From Verrucomicrobiota bacterium (GTDB taxonomy: Bacteria > Verrucomicrobiota > Verrucomicrobiia > Opitutales > Intestinicryptomonadaceae), in the NCBI GenBank assembly GCA_003343565.1, contig QALA01000057.1, positions 1-26,553 on the forward strand: 26,553 bases of DNA, in the 5' to 3' direction. The position numbers and the translations under genes were made by a program. The stretch's first letter is position 1; each line of letters starts with the position of its first letter. The notes under the pieces are model-generated. The model was not told the origin of the DNA and did not search any database. It saw only the letters and a program-made list of their open reading frames with translations. Below are positions 1 to 8,699 of this stretch, piece by piece.

Positions 1-3000
1 GGACCAATTCGCGCGGTCGCGCCAGGAACCGCCCCTTGCAACTTTCTTGTCCTCGACCTTCTTGCCGTCGATAGAATCAGTATAGTCGCTGGAAGTCCAT
101 TCGGAAACATTGCCGTTTATGTCGTACAATCCGAAGGGATTGGGCGCATACTGGCCGACGTCCGTCGCCAGGAGATTTCCGTCGTCAACCTCCTTGTCGC
201 ACGGCAGGAACGCCATCTCGTGATTCGGGCGCATGACCGGCTGGGGATCTATGCCGTTAACCACGAACTGGCGCGTGGAGAAGTCGCACAAATTCTCGAA
301 AGGCGAGTAGTTGCTGGCGACATCCCCGAACCAGAAGGCCTTGTCGGAACCCGCGCGCGCAGCCCATTCCCATTGGGCTTCAGTCGGCAGCGAAATCTTT
401 ACGCCCGCCTTCTTGCTGAGCCAGTCGCAGAATTCGTTGGCCTCGTTCCATGTAATGCGGATTACCGGCTGATTGGGCAAATTCGAAGGATAACCGCGGT
501 TTACGTGGTCTTTCCACAATCTGTCCTGATAACCGGAATCGTGCTTCGGATCAAACAGGCTGTACTGCTTGTTGGTGACCTCAAACTGCCCCATGTAGAA
601 GGGCTTTTTCACCTTCGTAAGCTTGGCCGGACCTTCGTCGTAGAAGCCCTTGTTGGAGCCCTGGACATACTCGCCTGCGGGTATGAGCGTCAATCTCATC
701 GAGATGTCGTTGCCCATATCCACAATTATCTCTTTCGGCAAACCGGAGGCAGCCCGTTTCTTGGCCGCGTCTTCGGCGCTCATCGGGAATCCTTTAGCCG
801 TGGGAACCCTTCCCTCGTGAACCTTGGCCTTGCCGGGCTTCTGGAACTTCTGAACACCGCCGTCATAGACAATCTTGTTCGGGTCGTCGTGGCGGTTTGC
901 GTACATGGAGAGGAACTTCATGCGCTCCGTGTCGCCGGAATTGGGGATTTTCTTATCCTTGTTTCTCACGTCGGCAACTTCCTGCCAGGTGCCGATACAG
1001 GGAACGTTCAAATCCATCCACGTTATGAGAATATCCATCGACTGCTTATCGAGCTTCACGCCGTGATGCCCCTTCTTAAGCAGCTGCATCAGCTCGCTGG
1101 TATCCGCGTTGAATTCCATCGGGACCAACATATTCTGATTGCACTCCGGCCCGGAACGGCGGCAGTACTTGTTGAGATCGAGATATGCGCGGGGGAAATT
1201 GTGCCATGTCGGCTGCGCGTCGCGCGACAACACCGGACGCCCCGGAGTCGATCCGTCATGGCAACCCACGCAATATTTGTCAAGCACGGGCTGGACGTCG
1301 CGGATAAACGAATAGCCGCGAACCGGTCCGACAAATTCCTTGATCTGGCTCGGCGGCTTGCGCGAGGCCATAGCCGGAGCCGTCGAAGGCGTCATGCCCT
1401 GCCCCTCGTGGCAACCTACGCAACTCTGCGTTTCGCCGGGCATTACCGTAAACCATGTGCGCATCAGCGCGAGAGCCTTTCCGTCCTTGTCGAGAGGCTG
1501 AATAGCCATCGGGCGGTTGGCCGGCATCTTGAAGAGCGCCGAACCGTCCGGCTCGACCGGAACAGTGCCGTGTATGCGCTTGATGTCCCACGACCCTTCG
1601 TTGCTGACCACGTCGTGGCTGCCCATATTGCGGTACGCGTAAAAATACTCCAGCACGCGAAGCGCCTTGACCGTGCCGCGCGGAACGTCCTTGAGACCTT
1701 CGCCCTTGTAGATGTCGTTGAGGAACACGTACCCGTAATCCAGATCCGGATCCGTCTTATCCATGATCGCGTTGGGCTTTTTGCGGGCCGCCAAGGGCAT
1801 CGGCTCAAACAGATCCGCGTCCTTGTCCGTATATACGGGCACCATGTTGTCAAAGGCGTCGACCAGATATATGCCGTAATTTTTTCCGCTGGGGCGCATG
1901 CTGGTCATTATGTATTTTTCCGACAGCGGATAAGGGTGCAAAAGCAACGGTTGCGCGTCGAAGACAAGCTCGTCGAGCGTGCGCGCCACATATTCTCGGC
2001 CAAAATTCGGGAAGCGGTGGACGCGTCCCTGCTCCTCTTTAGTGCCCTTTGAAACGTCGAACAAATGCAGCTCGCCCGCGCGCGCTATGCCGTGGTGCCC
2101 GGAAACTATCCCGACAAACTTGTTGGGATCCCCCGGTATCGGACGGCAGTAGAACAGCGAATTGGGCCAGTAGCTCGTCGAACCGTAAAAGGCCGACTGC
2201 GCCGTTCCGTCCGGATTCATATGCATGACTATGCGCGAGAAATAGTGGGAGTTGTCAACGTATTCCCAACGGGTGTAGAGAATGCGTCCGTTCTCCATGA
2301 CTACCGGCATCCAGTCGGCGTCCTGCTCGTACGTCAGCTGGCGTATGGTCTTGTCAACCTCCTTTTCGTCGCCGGCTTTGGGATCCATGGTGTAGATGTT
2401 CGCCACGTAGTCCGAGCCTCCGACGCACGGAACGCCGACATGGCACGCCGTGGACAGGAACATTACCTTGCCGTCGGGCAGATAGATTCCGTCATAGACG
2501 TCTATATTGTCGTGTATGCGGGGAGAAACGTTGGAAATCTTCTTGTCGTCGACATTGACTTCGCAAAGCTGCCAGCGGTTTTTCTCGTCTATCGTGGAGA
2601 ACATCACGCGCTTTCCGTCGTAGTCGACGTCGAGATCGGCAATGACATTGTGCTCCTTATCGGCAATCAGGGGCTTTACCGAGGAGGCGTCGCCAATTTT
2701 CATCGTCAGCATCTCGTCCTTGTGCGAGGACTTGTGCCTGGTTATGGAAGTGTTGCCCTGCCAGTTCGCCGGAAGCCCCTTTGCGCGGGTTGAGAGCGAA
2801 CGCTTGATAAACACCCACTCGTTGTCCTTTATGAGCGGATTGTTCTTTAGGAGAGCCTCGGTAGCCCAGTTTTGCAAGTCTTCGCCCTGCTTGAGCAAAT
2901 CGCGGTTCCTGATGTGCCTGTCCTTCTCAAGTTCGGCGCGCAGATTCGCCATTTTCTTCTCCCAATCGGCAAGCTCTTTCATCACGTTCTTGTCGAATTT

Positions 3001-3987
3001 GGGATTGTTCTTGGACATGTCCTCCAAAGCCGCGCGAACGTTCTTGGGATTGTACCAGAGAACGCGGTCGATGACAGAGTCCTCCATGAGCTTCTGGGCG
3101 AGGGCTATCCTTTCGACATTTGCCTTCTGACCCTTGACGCCTTTGAGCGCGTTGTACTTCTTTTCAATCTCGCCGGCCGAATACATGCCGCGGCGGGGAA
3201 TATAGCTCTCCATAACCTCGTCCATCTGGGCCTCGTTGGAGGAGGAATTGAGCATGGACGGAATCTGGTTCGAGATCGGCCTGTTCTCGTGGCCGTATAT
3301 CGCGTGCTTGGCGTGAAAATTGTTCGCCAACGGAAGCGCGATATCGGCGTAGGGCGCAAACTGGAAATTGTTGGGACGCTTGCCGCCGGGGGATTCCATT
3401 CTCACGACAAGCCTGTTGACGCCCTTCTTGAGCTTGAGCTCGACATAATCGGGACGCTTGTTGTCCGCCTTGCAGACGAGCTCGCCGTTGAGGTAGACCG
3501 GATTATTCTTCGGAAGAATGGTAAAATACACAGTCTGATCCTTCGACGACTCTATCTCGCGATAGATAAAGCTGACGATATTGCGGTATATCCAATCGTT
3601 TATGCGCAGATTCGTCATGACCCCGTCTGGAATGTCGTAATTGCGCCAGAGCTTGAGGTTGTCGAAAGCCGCCTCCTTGTCGAGGGGGTGAACCGTCGGG
3701 TCAATGCCGTTGACTACGTCCTTGAAGCGCCTCTTGTCGATTGCGTGGCTGACCCACCACGGACCGAATTTCAAGGTTTTGCCGACCTCGGCCAACTGGT
3801 CGGCCTTCCACTGCGAGTAAGCCTTGGAAACTTTTCCAAAGCTTTCCGATATTGTAGCGCCGCTGTTGGCGGCGAACATTTCATCGGCGGTTTTCTTTGC
3901 CTGCGCAACCGCTGCGGCGGTATCCGCCCACGCGATTTGCCCAATCGCAAACGCCGCCAGCGCCAGTAGCATTGTCAACTTTTTCAT
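1..3987 (-). CDS. HzsA-related dihaem protein with C-terminal SUMF1/FGE domain (3' end outside window)
   Basis: Exported protein of unknown substrate; 1329 residues are visible and the C-terminus lies off the left edge. ATG at 3987 starts a clear Sec signal peptide (MKKLTMLLALAAFAI, likely cut after AWA at residue 21). Next come a beta-sandwich-like segment (about 130-195), a charged helical, coiled-coil-like stretch (about 325-375), and a beta-propeller-like region (about 440-800) resembling the hydrazine synthase alpha-subunit middle domain. Two c-type haem motifs of identical sequence, CVGCH, begin at residues 856 and 906. From about residue 1080 a SUMF1/FGE-sulfatase domain begins, with LPTEAQWEWAARAG, NVSEWT and RGGSW motifs. 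Architecture and length are characteristic of PVC bacteria. The gene lies 53 nt after the LsrF-like gene, with AGGGG upstream. Genuine hydrazine synthesis is not implied; the family is named by homology. Whether the SUMF1 domain is catalytic cannot be judged because its end is missing. Confidence 0.85.
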   Translation of the reverse strand, partial: MKKLTMLLALAAFAIGQIAWADTAAAVAQAKKTADEMFAANSGATISESFGKVSKAYSQWKADQLAEVGKTLKFGPWWVSHAIDKRRFKDVVNGIDPTVHPLDKEAAFDNLKLWRNYDIPDGVMTNLRINDWIYRNIVSFIYREIESSKDQTVYFTILPKNNPVYLNGELVCKADNKRPDYVELKLKKGVNRLVVRMESPGGKRPNNFQFAPYADIALPLANNFHAKHAIYGHENRPISNQIPSMLNSSSNEAQMDEVMESYIPRRGMYSAGEIEKKYNALKGVKGQKANVERIALAQKLMEDSVIDRVLWYNPKNVRAALEDMSKNNPKFDKNVMKELADWEKKMANLRAELEKDRHIRNRDLLKQGEDLQNWATEALLKNNPLIKDNEWVFIKRSLSTRAKGLPANWQGNTSITRHKSSHKDEMLTMKIGDASSVKPLIADKEHNVIADLDVDYDGKRVMFSTIDEKNRWQLCEVNVDDKKISNVSPRIHDNIDVYDGIYLPDGKVMFLSTACHVGVPCVGGSDYVANIYTMDPKAGDEKEVDKTIRQLTYEQDADWMPVVMENGRILYTRWEYVDNSHYFSRIVMHMNPDGTAQSAFYGSTSYWPNSLFYCRPIPGDPNKFVGIVSGHHGIARAGELHLFDVSKGTKEEQGRVHRFPNFGREYVARTLDELVFDAQPLLLHPYPLSEKYIMTSMRPSGKNYGIYLVDAFDNMVPVYTDKDADLFEPMPLAARKKPNAIMDKTDPDLDYGYVFLNDIYKGEGLKDVPRGTVKALRVLEYFYAYRNMGSHDVVSNEGSWDIKRIHGTVPVEPDGSALFKMPANRPMAIQPLDKDGKALALMRTWFTVMPGETQSCVGCHEGQGMTPSTAPAMASRKPPSQIKEFVGPVRGYSFIRDVQPVLDKYCVGCHDGSTPGRPVLSRDAQPTWHNFPRAYLDLNKYCRRSGPECNQNMLVPMEFNADTSELMQLLKKGHHGVKLDKQSMDILITWMDLNVPCIGTWQEVADVRNKDKKIPNSGDTERMKFLSMYANRHDDPNKIVYDGGVQKFQKPGKAKVHEGRVPTAKGFPMSAEDAAKKRAASGLPKEIIVDMGNDISMRLTLIPAGEYVQGSNKGFYDEGPAKLTKVKKPFYMGQFEVTNKQYSLFDPKHDSGYQDRLWKDHVNRGYPSNLPNQPVIRITWNEANEFCDWLSKKAGVKISLPTEAQWEWAARAGSDKAFWFGDVASNYSPFENLCDFSTRQFVVNGIDPQPVMRPNHEMAFLPCDKEVDDGNLLATDVGQYAPNPFGLYDINGNVSEWTSSDYTDSIDGKKVEDKKVARGGSWRDRANWS

Positions 3988-4040
3988 AACGTTATCCCCT
4001 GTTTACTTATCGAAAATATCTCCCCACCATAAAGGCGCAA

Positions 4041-4922
4041 CTATTTTTTTGCGCTCAAATCCCGATACATTTCAAAGGCTTCCGCCGGCTTCATGAAGTC
4101 ATGCACGACGCCGCGAACGGCCTGAATCATCGCCTCCGGACACTCGGACTGGAATATGTTTCTGCCCATATCGACGCCGCGCGCTCCGCTGGAAATGGCC
4201 TTGTACGCCAATTCGAGAGCCTCGTTTTCGGGAAGCTTCTTTCCGCCGGCGATCACAATCGGAACGGGGCAGCCGGCAACTACCTTCTCAAACCCCTCGT
4301 CGCAGTAGTAAGTCTTGACGAACGTCGCGCCGTTTTCGGCGCACACGCGCGTAGCCAAGCCGAGATAGCGGGCGTCGCGGACGAGATTCTTGCCGACAGC
4401 CGTCACGCCGAGAGTCGGTATTGAGTAGCGCGCGGTGTAATCGACGCACTTGGCCAAATTTGCGACGGTCTTTGCCTCGTGGTCCGGATCCCCGATTGCC
4501 ACCATGGGCGCCAATGCGCAGGCGTCCAGCTTTATGGCCTCGTCTATCCCGCACAAAACTTCGTCGTTGAGGGAAGTCAATATTGTCGAACCCGCGCTGA
4601 AGCGCAGAGCCAAAGCCTTGCCCTCGGTAGCCGGAATGCAGCTCTTCAGGATTCCGCGCGTGCACATGATGCAGTCGGAATACTTCACCAGCGGAGCGAT
4701 GGTCAAGTCTATGCGCTCAAGGCCGCTCGTGGGACCCATGATGTACCCGTGGTCGAACGCAAGCATGACCGTGTTGCCGCTCTTTTGATTAAAGATGCGC
4801 GACATTCTGTACTTGACGCCCCAATCCGCGTTTTCAAGCCCCTTCAAAAAGAAAGAGTCGCTCTTGGCATTTTCTCCGATACCGTAGTTCGAAGCCTCCC
4901 TGAAACCTTCCATATCTGGCAT
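4041..4922 (-). CDS. lsrF: LsrF-type class I aldolase / 3-hydroxy-2,4-pentadione-5-phosphate thiolase
   Basis: Cytosolic DeoC/FbaB-superfamily TIM-barrel protein of 293 residues, close in length to E. coli LsrF (291). Several stretches match LsrF as I remember it: WGVKYRMSRIFNQKSG, VMLAFDHGYIMGPTSGLERID, MCTRGIL, and the C-terminal VAGCPVPIVIAGGKKLP and SGVDMGRNIFQS blocks (here ARGVDMGRNIFQS). The Schiff-base lysine is K203 in FVKTYY, the same number as in LsrF. In the Lsr pathway LsrF transfers an acetyl group from the phosphorylated, isomerised AI-2 product to CoA. No LsrK, LsrG or Lsr transporter is visible here; the neighbours are dhaK and dhaL, so the real substrate may be another ketose phosphate. 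AAGGA lies about 9 nt before the ATG. Family assignment is firm, substrate is not. Confidence 0.85.
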   Translation of the reverse strand: MPDMEGFREASNYGIGENAKSDSFFLKGLENADWGVKYRMSRIFNQKSGNTVMLAFDHGYIMGPTSGLERIDLTIAPLVKYSDCIMCTRGILKSCIPATEGKALALRFSAGSTILTSLNDEVLCGIDEAIKLDACALAPMVAIGDPDHEAKTVANLAKCVDYTARYSIPTLGVTAVGKNLVRDARYLGLATRVCAENGATFVKTYYCDEGFEKVVAGCPVPIVIAGGKKLPENEALELAYKAISSGARGVDMGRNIFQSECPEAMIQAVRGVVHDFMKPAEAFEMYRDLSAKK

Positions 4923-4989
4923 AATATTTTTCCTTTTTTTAAAAAATGTTTTTAAGTGTCTAAGCGTTCCGCCGTTTCGCGTCCTATTT

Positions 4990-5002
4990 ATATACTATTA
5001 TA
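4990..5002 (-). promoter_or_regulatory. Candidate internal promoter -10 before the lsrF-like gene
   Basis: On the minus strand the 99-nt dhaL-lsrF gap contains an exact TATAAT at 5002-4997 within a very AT-rich stretch, unlike the surrounding GC-rich sequence. Transcription starting near 4990 would give a leader of about 68 nt. No TTGACA-like -35 sits 17 nt upstream, so this is only a plausible second promoter for the lsrF-like and HzsA-related genes. Confidence 0.3.
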
Positions 5003-5021
5003 TATCAAACGCTCCCCCGCC

Positions 5022-5645
5022 TTACCGCTTTGAAAATTCGCGCGCAAACGCCGCAAAAATCATCGCGTCGCTGACGGCTCCCGCGTCTTTTGAACCGACG
5101 GACTTCTCGCCGAGATTGCGCGCCCGTCCAAATTTGGCCTGAAGCTTTACCGTGCTTTCCGCCCCCGCGGCAGCGGCGGCGGCGGCGGAATTGAAAAGCT
5201 CCTCCAAGTCGGTCTTGCCCTGCATGGATTCGACCGCCGGAATCAGCGCGTCCATCAGGGTCTTGTCCCCGACTTTCGCGCCGGTATTGGACATGACCGA
5301 ATCCAAACCGCTCTTGAACGCCTTGGCGACCTCCTCGGCCCCCAACTCCTCCGCGCCCGCGTCTATGCCGTCCGAAATTCCCATCAATAGGGAACCGAAC
5401 AGCGTGCTCGTCGAGCCGTTCGAATGCGACATCGAAGCGAAGCCAGCGTCGAAAAAAGCGCCCTTGATGTCGCCCGCAGCCGCGATTGCGTCATTGGCGG
5501 CGTTTATTGCGCCCTTTATGGCGGTGCCGTGGTCTCCGTCTCCGCACACGGCGTCGAGGGCCGACAAGTCCTTTTCGGCCGCAGTTATATCGGCGGCCGC
5601 CGCCGCAAACATCTTTTGAAGTTTTGCAAGATTTAGCTTTTGCAT
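5022..5645 (-). CDS. dhaL: Dihydroxyacetone kinase ADP-binding subunit DhaL
   Basis: DhaL-family phosphotransfer subunit, 207 residues, the usual length for a stand-alone DhaL. The Mg-nucleotide site LDAVCGDGDHG is intact, with D31, D36 and D38 followed by H39. Later motifs also fit: SHSNGSTSTLFGSLLMG, VGDKTLMDALIPA and RARNLGEKSVGSKDAGA. In the known system DhaL carries a bound nucleotide that phosphorylates the ketone held by DhaK, and PTS-dependent versions need DhaM. No DhaM is in the window, so the phosphate donor is unresolved. An alanine-rich run (about residues 153-160) is compositional. The gene lies 105 nt after dhaK and 99 nt before the lsrF-like gene. Confidence 0.9.
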   Translation of the reverse strand: MQKLNLAKLQKMFAAAAADITAAEKDLSALDAVCGDGDHGTAIKGAINAANDAIAAAGDIKGAFFDAGFASMSHSNGSTSTLFGSLLMGISDGIDAGAEELGAEEVAKAFKSGLDSVMSNTGAKVGDKTLMDALIPAVESMQGKTDLEELFNSAAAAAAAGAESTVKLQAKFGRARNLGEKSVGSKDAGAVSDAMIFAAFAREFSKR

Positions 5646-5750
5646 AATTATTTAAATCCTATCGAAACCGGCGCGCATATTACCACACTGTCCGAAAGCA
5701 AGTCAAAGAATTTTAAAACGGCGCGCGCAACCCGCAGTTTCGCGCCCGGC

Positions 5751-6758
5751 TCATTCGCCGAGGCTCGTCCAATACGGCGCGTTGGACCTGGCCTTCAGAT
5801 ACCTCTTGGACTCCCCGTCCACGACGCATACGATCAGCTGGAAGCCCGCCATTTCCTGAACGGTAAGTATTTCGTCGATTATCCCGCCGGCAACCTTGGC
5901 GCCCGCCTCCCCCGCGAGAGCCGCAACCGCCCTGAATACTATCGCCAATTCCATCGGCGTGGTCGCGCCCGTGCCGTTGACAATGACGAAAATCTCCTCG
6001 CCGGCCTTCAAGTCAACCGCCTTCGACAGGTTGGAGAACATGATCTTCGCCGTCTCGTCCGCAGTCAAAATTTTCGAGCGTCCGCCGCCGCCCTCGCCGT
6101 GCTGGCCCATTCCGATTTCCATCTCGTCGTCGGCAAGCTCCGAAATCGGGGTGGCGTTCTGCGGGTGGGTGCAACCGGTCATGGCAACCGCCAGAGTCGC
6201 AATTCTGGAGCCGAACTTCTCGGCGACCGCATAAACTTCGTCGAGACTCTTGCCCTCTTCGGCCGCCGCCCCCGCGACCTTTATCAGGGGTATGCACCCC
6301 GCCAGTCCGCGGCGGTCCTTCGCCGGAGCGTCAAGCCCCGCGCTGATGTCGTCGGAAACCAAAATGCTCTTGACTTTTATCCCCTCGCGCTCGGCCATTT
6401 TGAGCGCCATATTGCTGCTCATCACGTCGCCGGCGTGGTTGAGGACAACCAGCAGTATGCCGGCGTCGCGCTTGAATTTTTTGAGAGCGTTGAAAAGCGA
6501 TATGGCGTTGGGCGCGGCAAAGATGTCGCCCACGACACTCGCGTCGAGCATGCCCTCGCCCACAAATCCGCTGAGCGCGGGCTCGTGCCCCGCCCCGCCG
6601 AGCGTAATAACGGCAACCTTGTCCTGGCTCTTGGGAACGGCCCTCTCGACAACCTTGCCCTCCGCGAGCTTGATTTTGTCGGCATACGCCAGCGCCATGC
6701 CCTCCAGCAGTTCCTGTGTGAGGTTTTCGGGATTGTTTATAAATTTTTTCATCTTCAT
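5751..6758 (-). CDS. dhaK: Dihydroxyacetone kinase substrate-binding subunit DhaK (variant)
   Basis: DhaK-family protein of 335 residues, normal for a separate subunit. The substrate-binding loop LGGAGHEPALSGFVGEGML includes H58. H220, in EIGMGQHGEGGGGR, aligns with the histidine that forms the covalent hemiaminal with dihydroxyacetone. The third active-site motif reads NHAGDVM (D111) where classical DhaK has NYTGDxxxF, and the usual GGGSGHEP is LGGAGHEP. The protein therefore keeps the catalytic residues but has an altered pocket, compatible with another small ketose. The first of two in-frame ATGs (6758, 6752) is chosen because AAGGG lies 8-10 nt upstream. With dhaL and the lsrF-like gene it forms a likely transcription unit. 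Confidence 0.9.
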   Translation of the reverse strand: MKMKKFINNPENLTQELLEGMALAYADKIKLAEGKVVERAVPKSQDKVAVITLGGAGHEPALSGFVGEGMLDASVVGDIFAAPNAISLFNALKKFKRDAGILLVVLNHAGDVMSSNMALKMAEREGIKVKSILVSDDISAGLDAPAKDRRGLAGCIPLIKVAGAAAEEGKSLDEVYAVAEKFGSRIATLAVAMTGCTHPQNATPISELADDEMEIGMGQHGEGGGGRSKILTADETAKIMFSNLSKAVDLKAGEEIFVIVNGTGATTPMELAIVFRAVAALAGEAGAKVAGGIIDEILTVQEMAGFQLIVCVVDGESKRYLKARSNAPYWTSLGE

Positions 6759-7028
6759 TTTTCTAACCCTTCTTTTTATTTATTAAATTCCAATTTCAAG
6801 ATTCCCGTTCCGGAGGAGTCCCGCAATCCGCCCGCGCGCCCGCAATCGGACGGCCGGCCCGCACCAAGCGCGACGGCTGCGGCCAATGCTGCCGCAAAAC
6901 CCCCGTACAACGCAAAAAATAATCCCCAAAAATCCGAAAAAGTCAACTTTTTTTGCGCCAAAAAACGCCGTTTGGGCGCGCATGCATAGGCGCGGGCACG
7001 CATGCGGACAATGCGCGCGCGGCAACAG

Positions 7029-8699
7029 TCACTCCGAAAAATCCGCGCACAGTTTCCGAATTTTTCCCAGATCGAGCTTTCCTGAACCCAAAATTGGAAT
7101 GCTCTCGACGCGCAGAACATGTTTCGGAATCCAGAGATTCGGAAGGCCGGCCTCCGTGAGAAGGCGGCGCAACTGGGGCATGTCTATGTCTATGGTCGAC
7201 AGAAGCACCAAAGCCTCGCCCTTTGCTCCGTCTATTCTGGAGCCCACCGCCACCAACGGCTGTTCGGACTCCTGCAAGCCCATGGCCTGAACCACGGCCT
7301 CCTCCACGCCCATGTGCGGAACCATCTCCCCGCCGATCTTCGAGAATCTCGACAGCCTTCCCTTTATAAATATATACCCCTGAGAGTCGAGAACGGCGAT
7401 GTCGCCGGTATTCAGCCAGCCGTCCGGCGAGACGCGCTCCCTGTTGGCCTCCGGCATGTCGAGGTATCCGCCGAAAACCGTGGCCGAACGCAAACACAGT
7501 ATGCCGCGCTCGCCGATTTTCAAAGTCTCGCCCGTGTCGGGATCGACGACCTTCGCCTGCATTCCGCAGAACATCTCCCCTATCGAGCCGTGCTTGCAGC
7601 CGCTCGGCTGCGGACAGAAATCCCCGCGCGGCGGCCGCGGCATGTTTTCAAAGAGATTGACCCCGACCACGGGGGAAGCCTCGGTCAGTCCGTACCCCTC
7701 AAAGTAGCGGATATGTTTAAACTTTCCCTCCCACTGGTCTATGAATCCGTCGGGCGTCTTTTCCGCGCCGCCTATGACGAGGCGCATCTTCGGGAAGTCG
7801 GAGGATTTCGCCTTTTTGTAGTACGAGCGAAGGAAAGTCGGCGTGCTGATCATCAGCGTGGAGCCGCCCGCGCGCGCCGCCTCAATGTTCGCCTGGATTT
7901 CAAGAGGGCTTTGAACCGCCACGGAACGCACGCCGAAAATCGTCGCCAGCCAGAGCTGAATGGTCTGGCCGAAGCTGTGGAAGAGCGGGAGGTTTGCGTG
8001 TATGACGGTATCCGAAGTTATTATTCCAAGCTGGCTCATCTGAAACGAATTCGCCATCAGGTTGCGGTGCGTGAGAACCGCCGCCTTGGGCTCGCCCTCC
8101 GAGCCGCTCGTGAATATGATTGAAGCCTCCCTGTTTCCGCCCTCCGACGGAATCCCGAAAATCCTGCAAAGAACGCGGCCAGGAAGCGCGCGCACCAAAA
8201 GGAGATTCCGGGCGATTTTCGCCTTCCCAAGACTCTTGAGAAGCCCCCCGACATCTATGAAATTATCCGACCACGGATAGTCCGGAAAATGCGAATTGAC
8301 CCGCTGGCGGATTTTGTCCGACCCTATAATCGTCTTTATCTTTGCGCGGCGCAGGCACGCGCGCGCGGCGTCGGACCCCATCGTGAAATTCAGATTTACG
8401 GACACCTTGCCGGCCATCTGCACGGCCAGATTGACCAGAAATCCTGGAATGCCCGCCGGAAGCGCTATCCCGATTCTATCCTCCGGAATCTTGGCCACGA
8501 CGTCCCGAATCGCGAGGCTTGCGGCAAGGAAGGTTCCCCTGTCCATGCGCCTTCCGAGCGAGAAGTCGAAAACGTGCTCTTTGTACGTGTCTTTGGCCAG
8601 GCTTTCGACGCTGGCCTCGGCGAGGTTGCGATTCAGAATCTCCAGGCTGTTAAATTTGTCGTATCCGCTGTCTAAAATGCTATTGTCAATAATCTTCAT
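7029..8699 (-). CDS. AMP-dependent acyl-ACP/acyl-CoA synthetase, Aas C-terminal-domain type
   Basis: Adenylate-forming ligase of about 556 residues that activates a carboxylic acid through an acyl-AMP. Visible motifs are the phosphate loop IIFTSGSEGEPKAAVLTHRN, the core YFEGYGLTEASPVV, the hinge region GWLNTGDIAVLDSQGYIFIKGR, and the C-terminal catalytic lysine in GSGKLD. The C-terminal part (SRFSKIGGEMVP, KGEALVLLST, IPILGSGKLD) most resembles the synthetase half of bifunctional Aas (acyl-ACP synthetase/2-acylglycerophosphoethanolamine acyltransferase). No PlsC-like acyltransferase domain is attached or adjacent. The start at 8699 (MKIIDNSI) is preferred because the 36 residues encoded upstream, to an ATG at 8807, look non-conserved; neither start has a good Shine-Dalgarno site. 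A fatty-acid substrate is likely but not shown. Confidence 0.85.
   Translation of the reverse strand: MKIIDNSILDSGYDKFNSLEILNRNLAEASVESLAKDTYKEHVFDFSLGRRMDRGTFLAASLAIRDVVAKIPEDRIGIALPAGIPGFLVNLAVQMAGKVSVNLNFTMGSDAARACLRRAKIKTIIGSDKIRQRVNSHFPDYPWSDNFIDVGGLLKSLGKAKIARNLLLVRALPGRVLCRIFGIPSEGGNREASIIFTSGSEGEPKAAVLTHRNLMANSFQMSQLGIITSDTVIHANLPLFHSFGQTIQLWLATIFGVRSVAVQSPLEIQANIEAARAGGSTLMISTPTFLRSYYKKAKSSDFPKMRLVIGGAEKTPDGFIDQWEGKFKHIRYFEGYGLTEASPVVGVNLFENMPRPPRGDFCPQPSGCKHGSIGEMFCGMQAKVVDPDTGETLKIGERGILCLRSATVFGGYLDMPEANRERVSPDGWLNTGDIAVLDSQGYIFIKGRLSRFSKIGGEMVPHMGVEEAVVQAMGLQESEQPLVAVGSRIDGAKGEALVLLSTIDIDMPQLRRLLTEAGLPNLWIPKHVLRVESIPILGSGKLDLGKIRKLCADFSE

Noticed and set aside
220..3969. Three long plus-strand open frames (610, 242 and 365 codons)
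   Set aside because: They lie antisense to the HzsA-related gene, whose minus-strand frame shows a signal peptide, CxxCH and FGE motifs. Their translations show no domain and reflect GC-rich third codon positions.
1..3987. Possible anammox hydrazine synthase
   Set aside because: Only alpha-subunit homology is seen, no beta/gamma subunits or anammox genes are present, and HzsA-related proteins occur widely in non-anammox PVC bacteria.
5640..6989. 449-codon plus-strand frame opposite dhaK
   Set aside because: Antisense shadow of a clearly conserved DhaK; arginine/histidine-rich translation with no motif.
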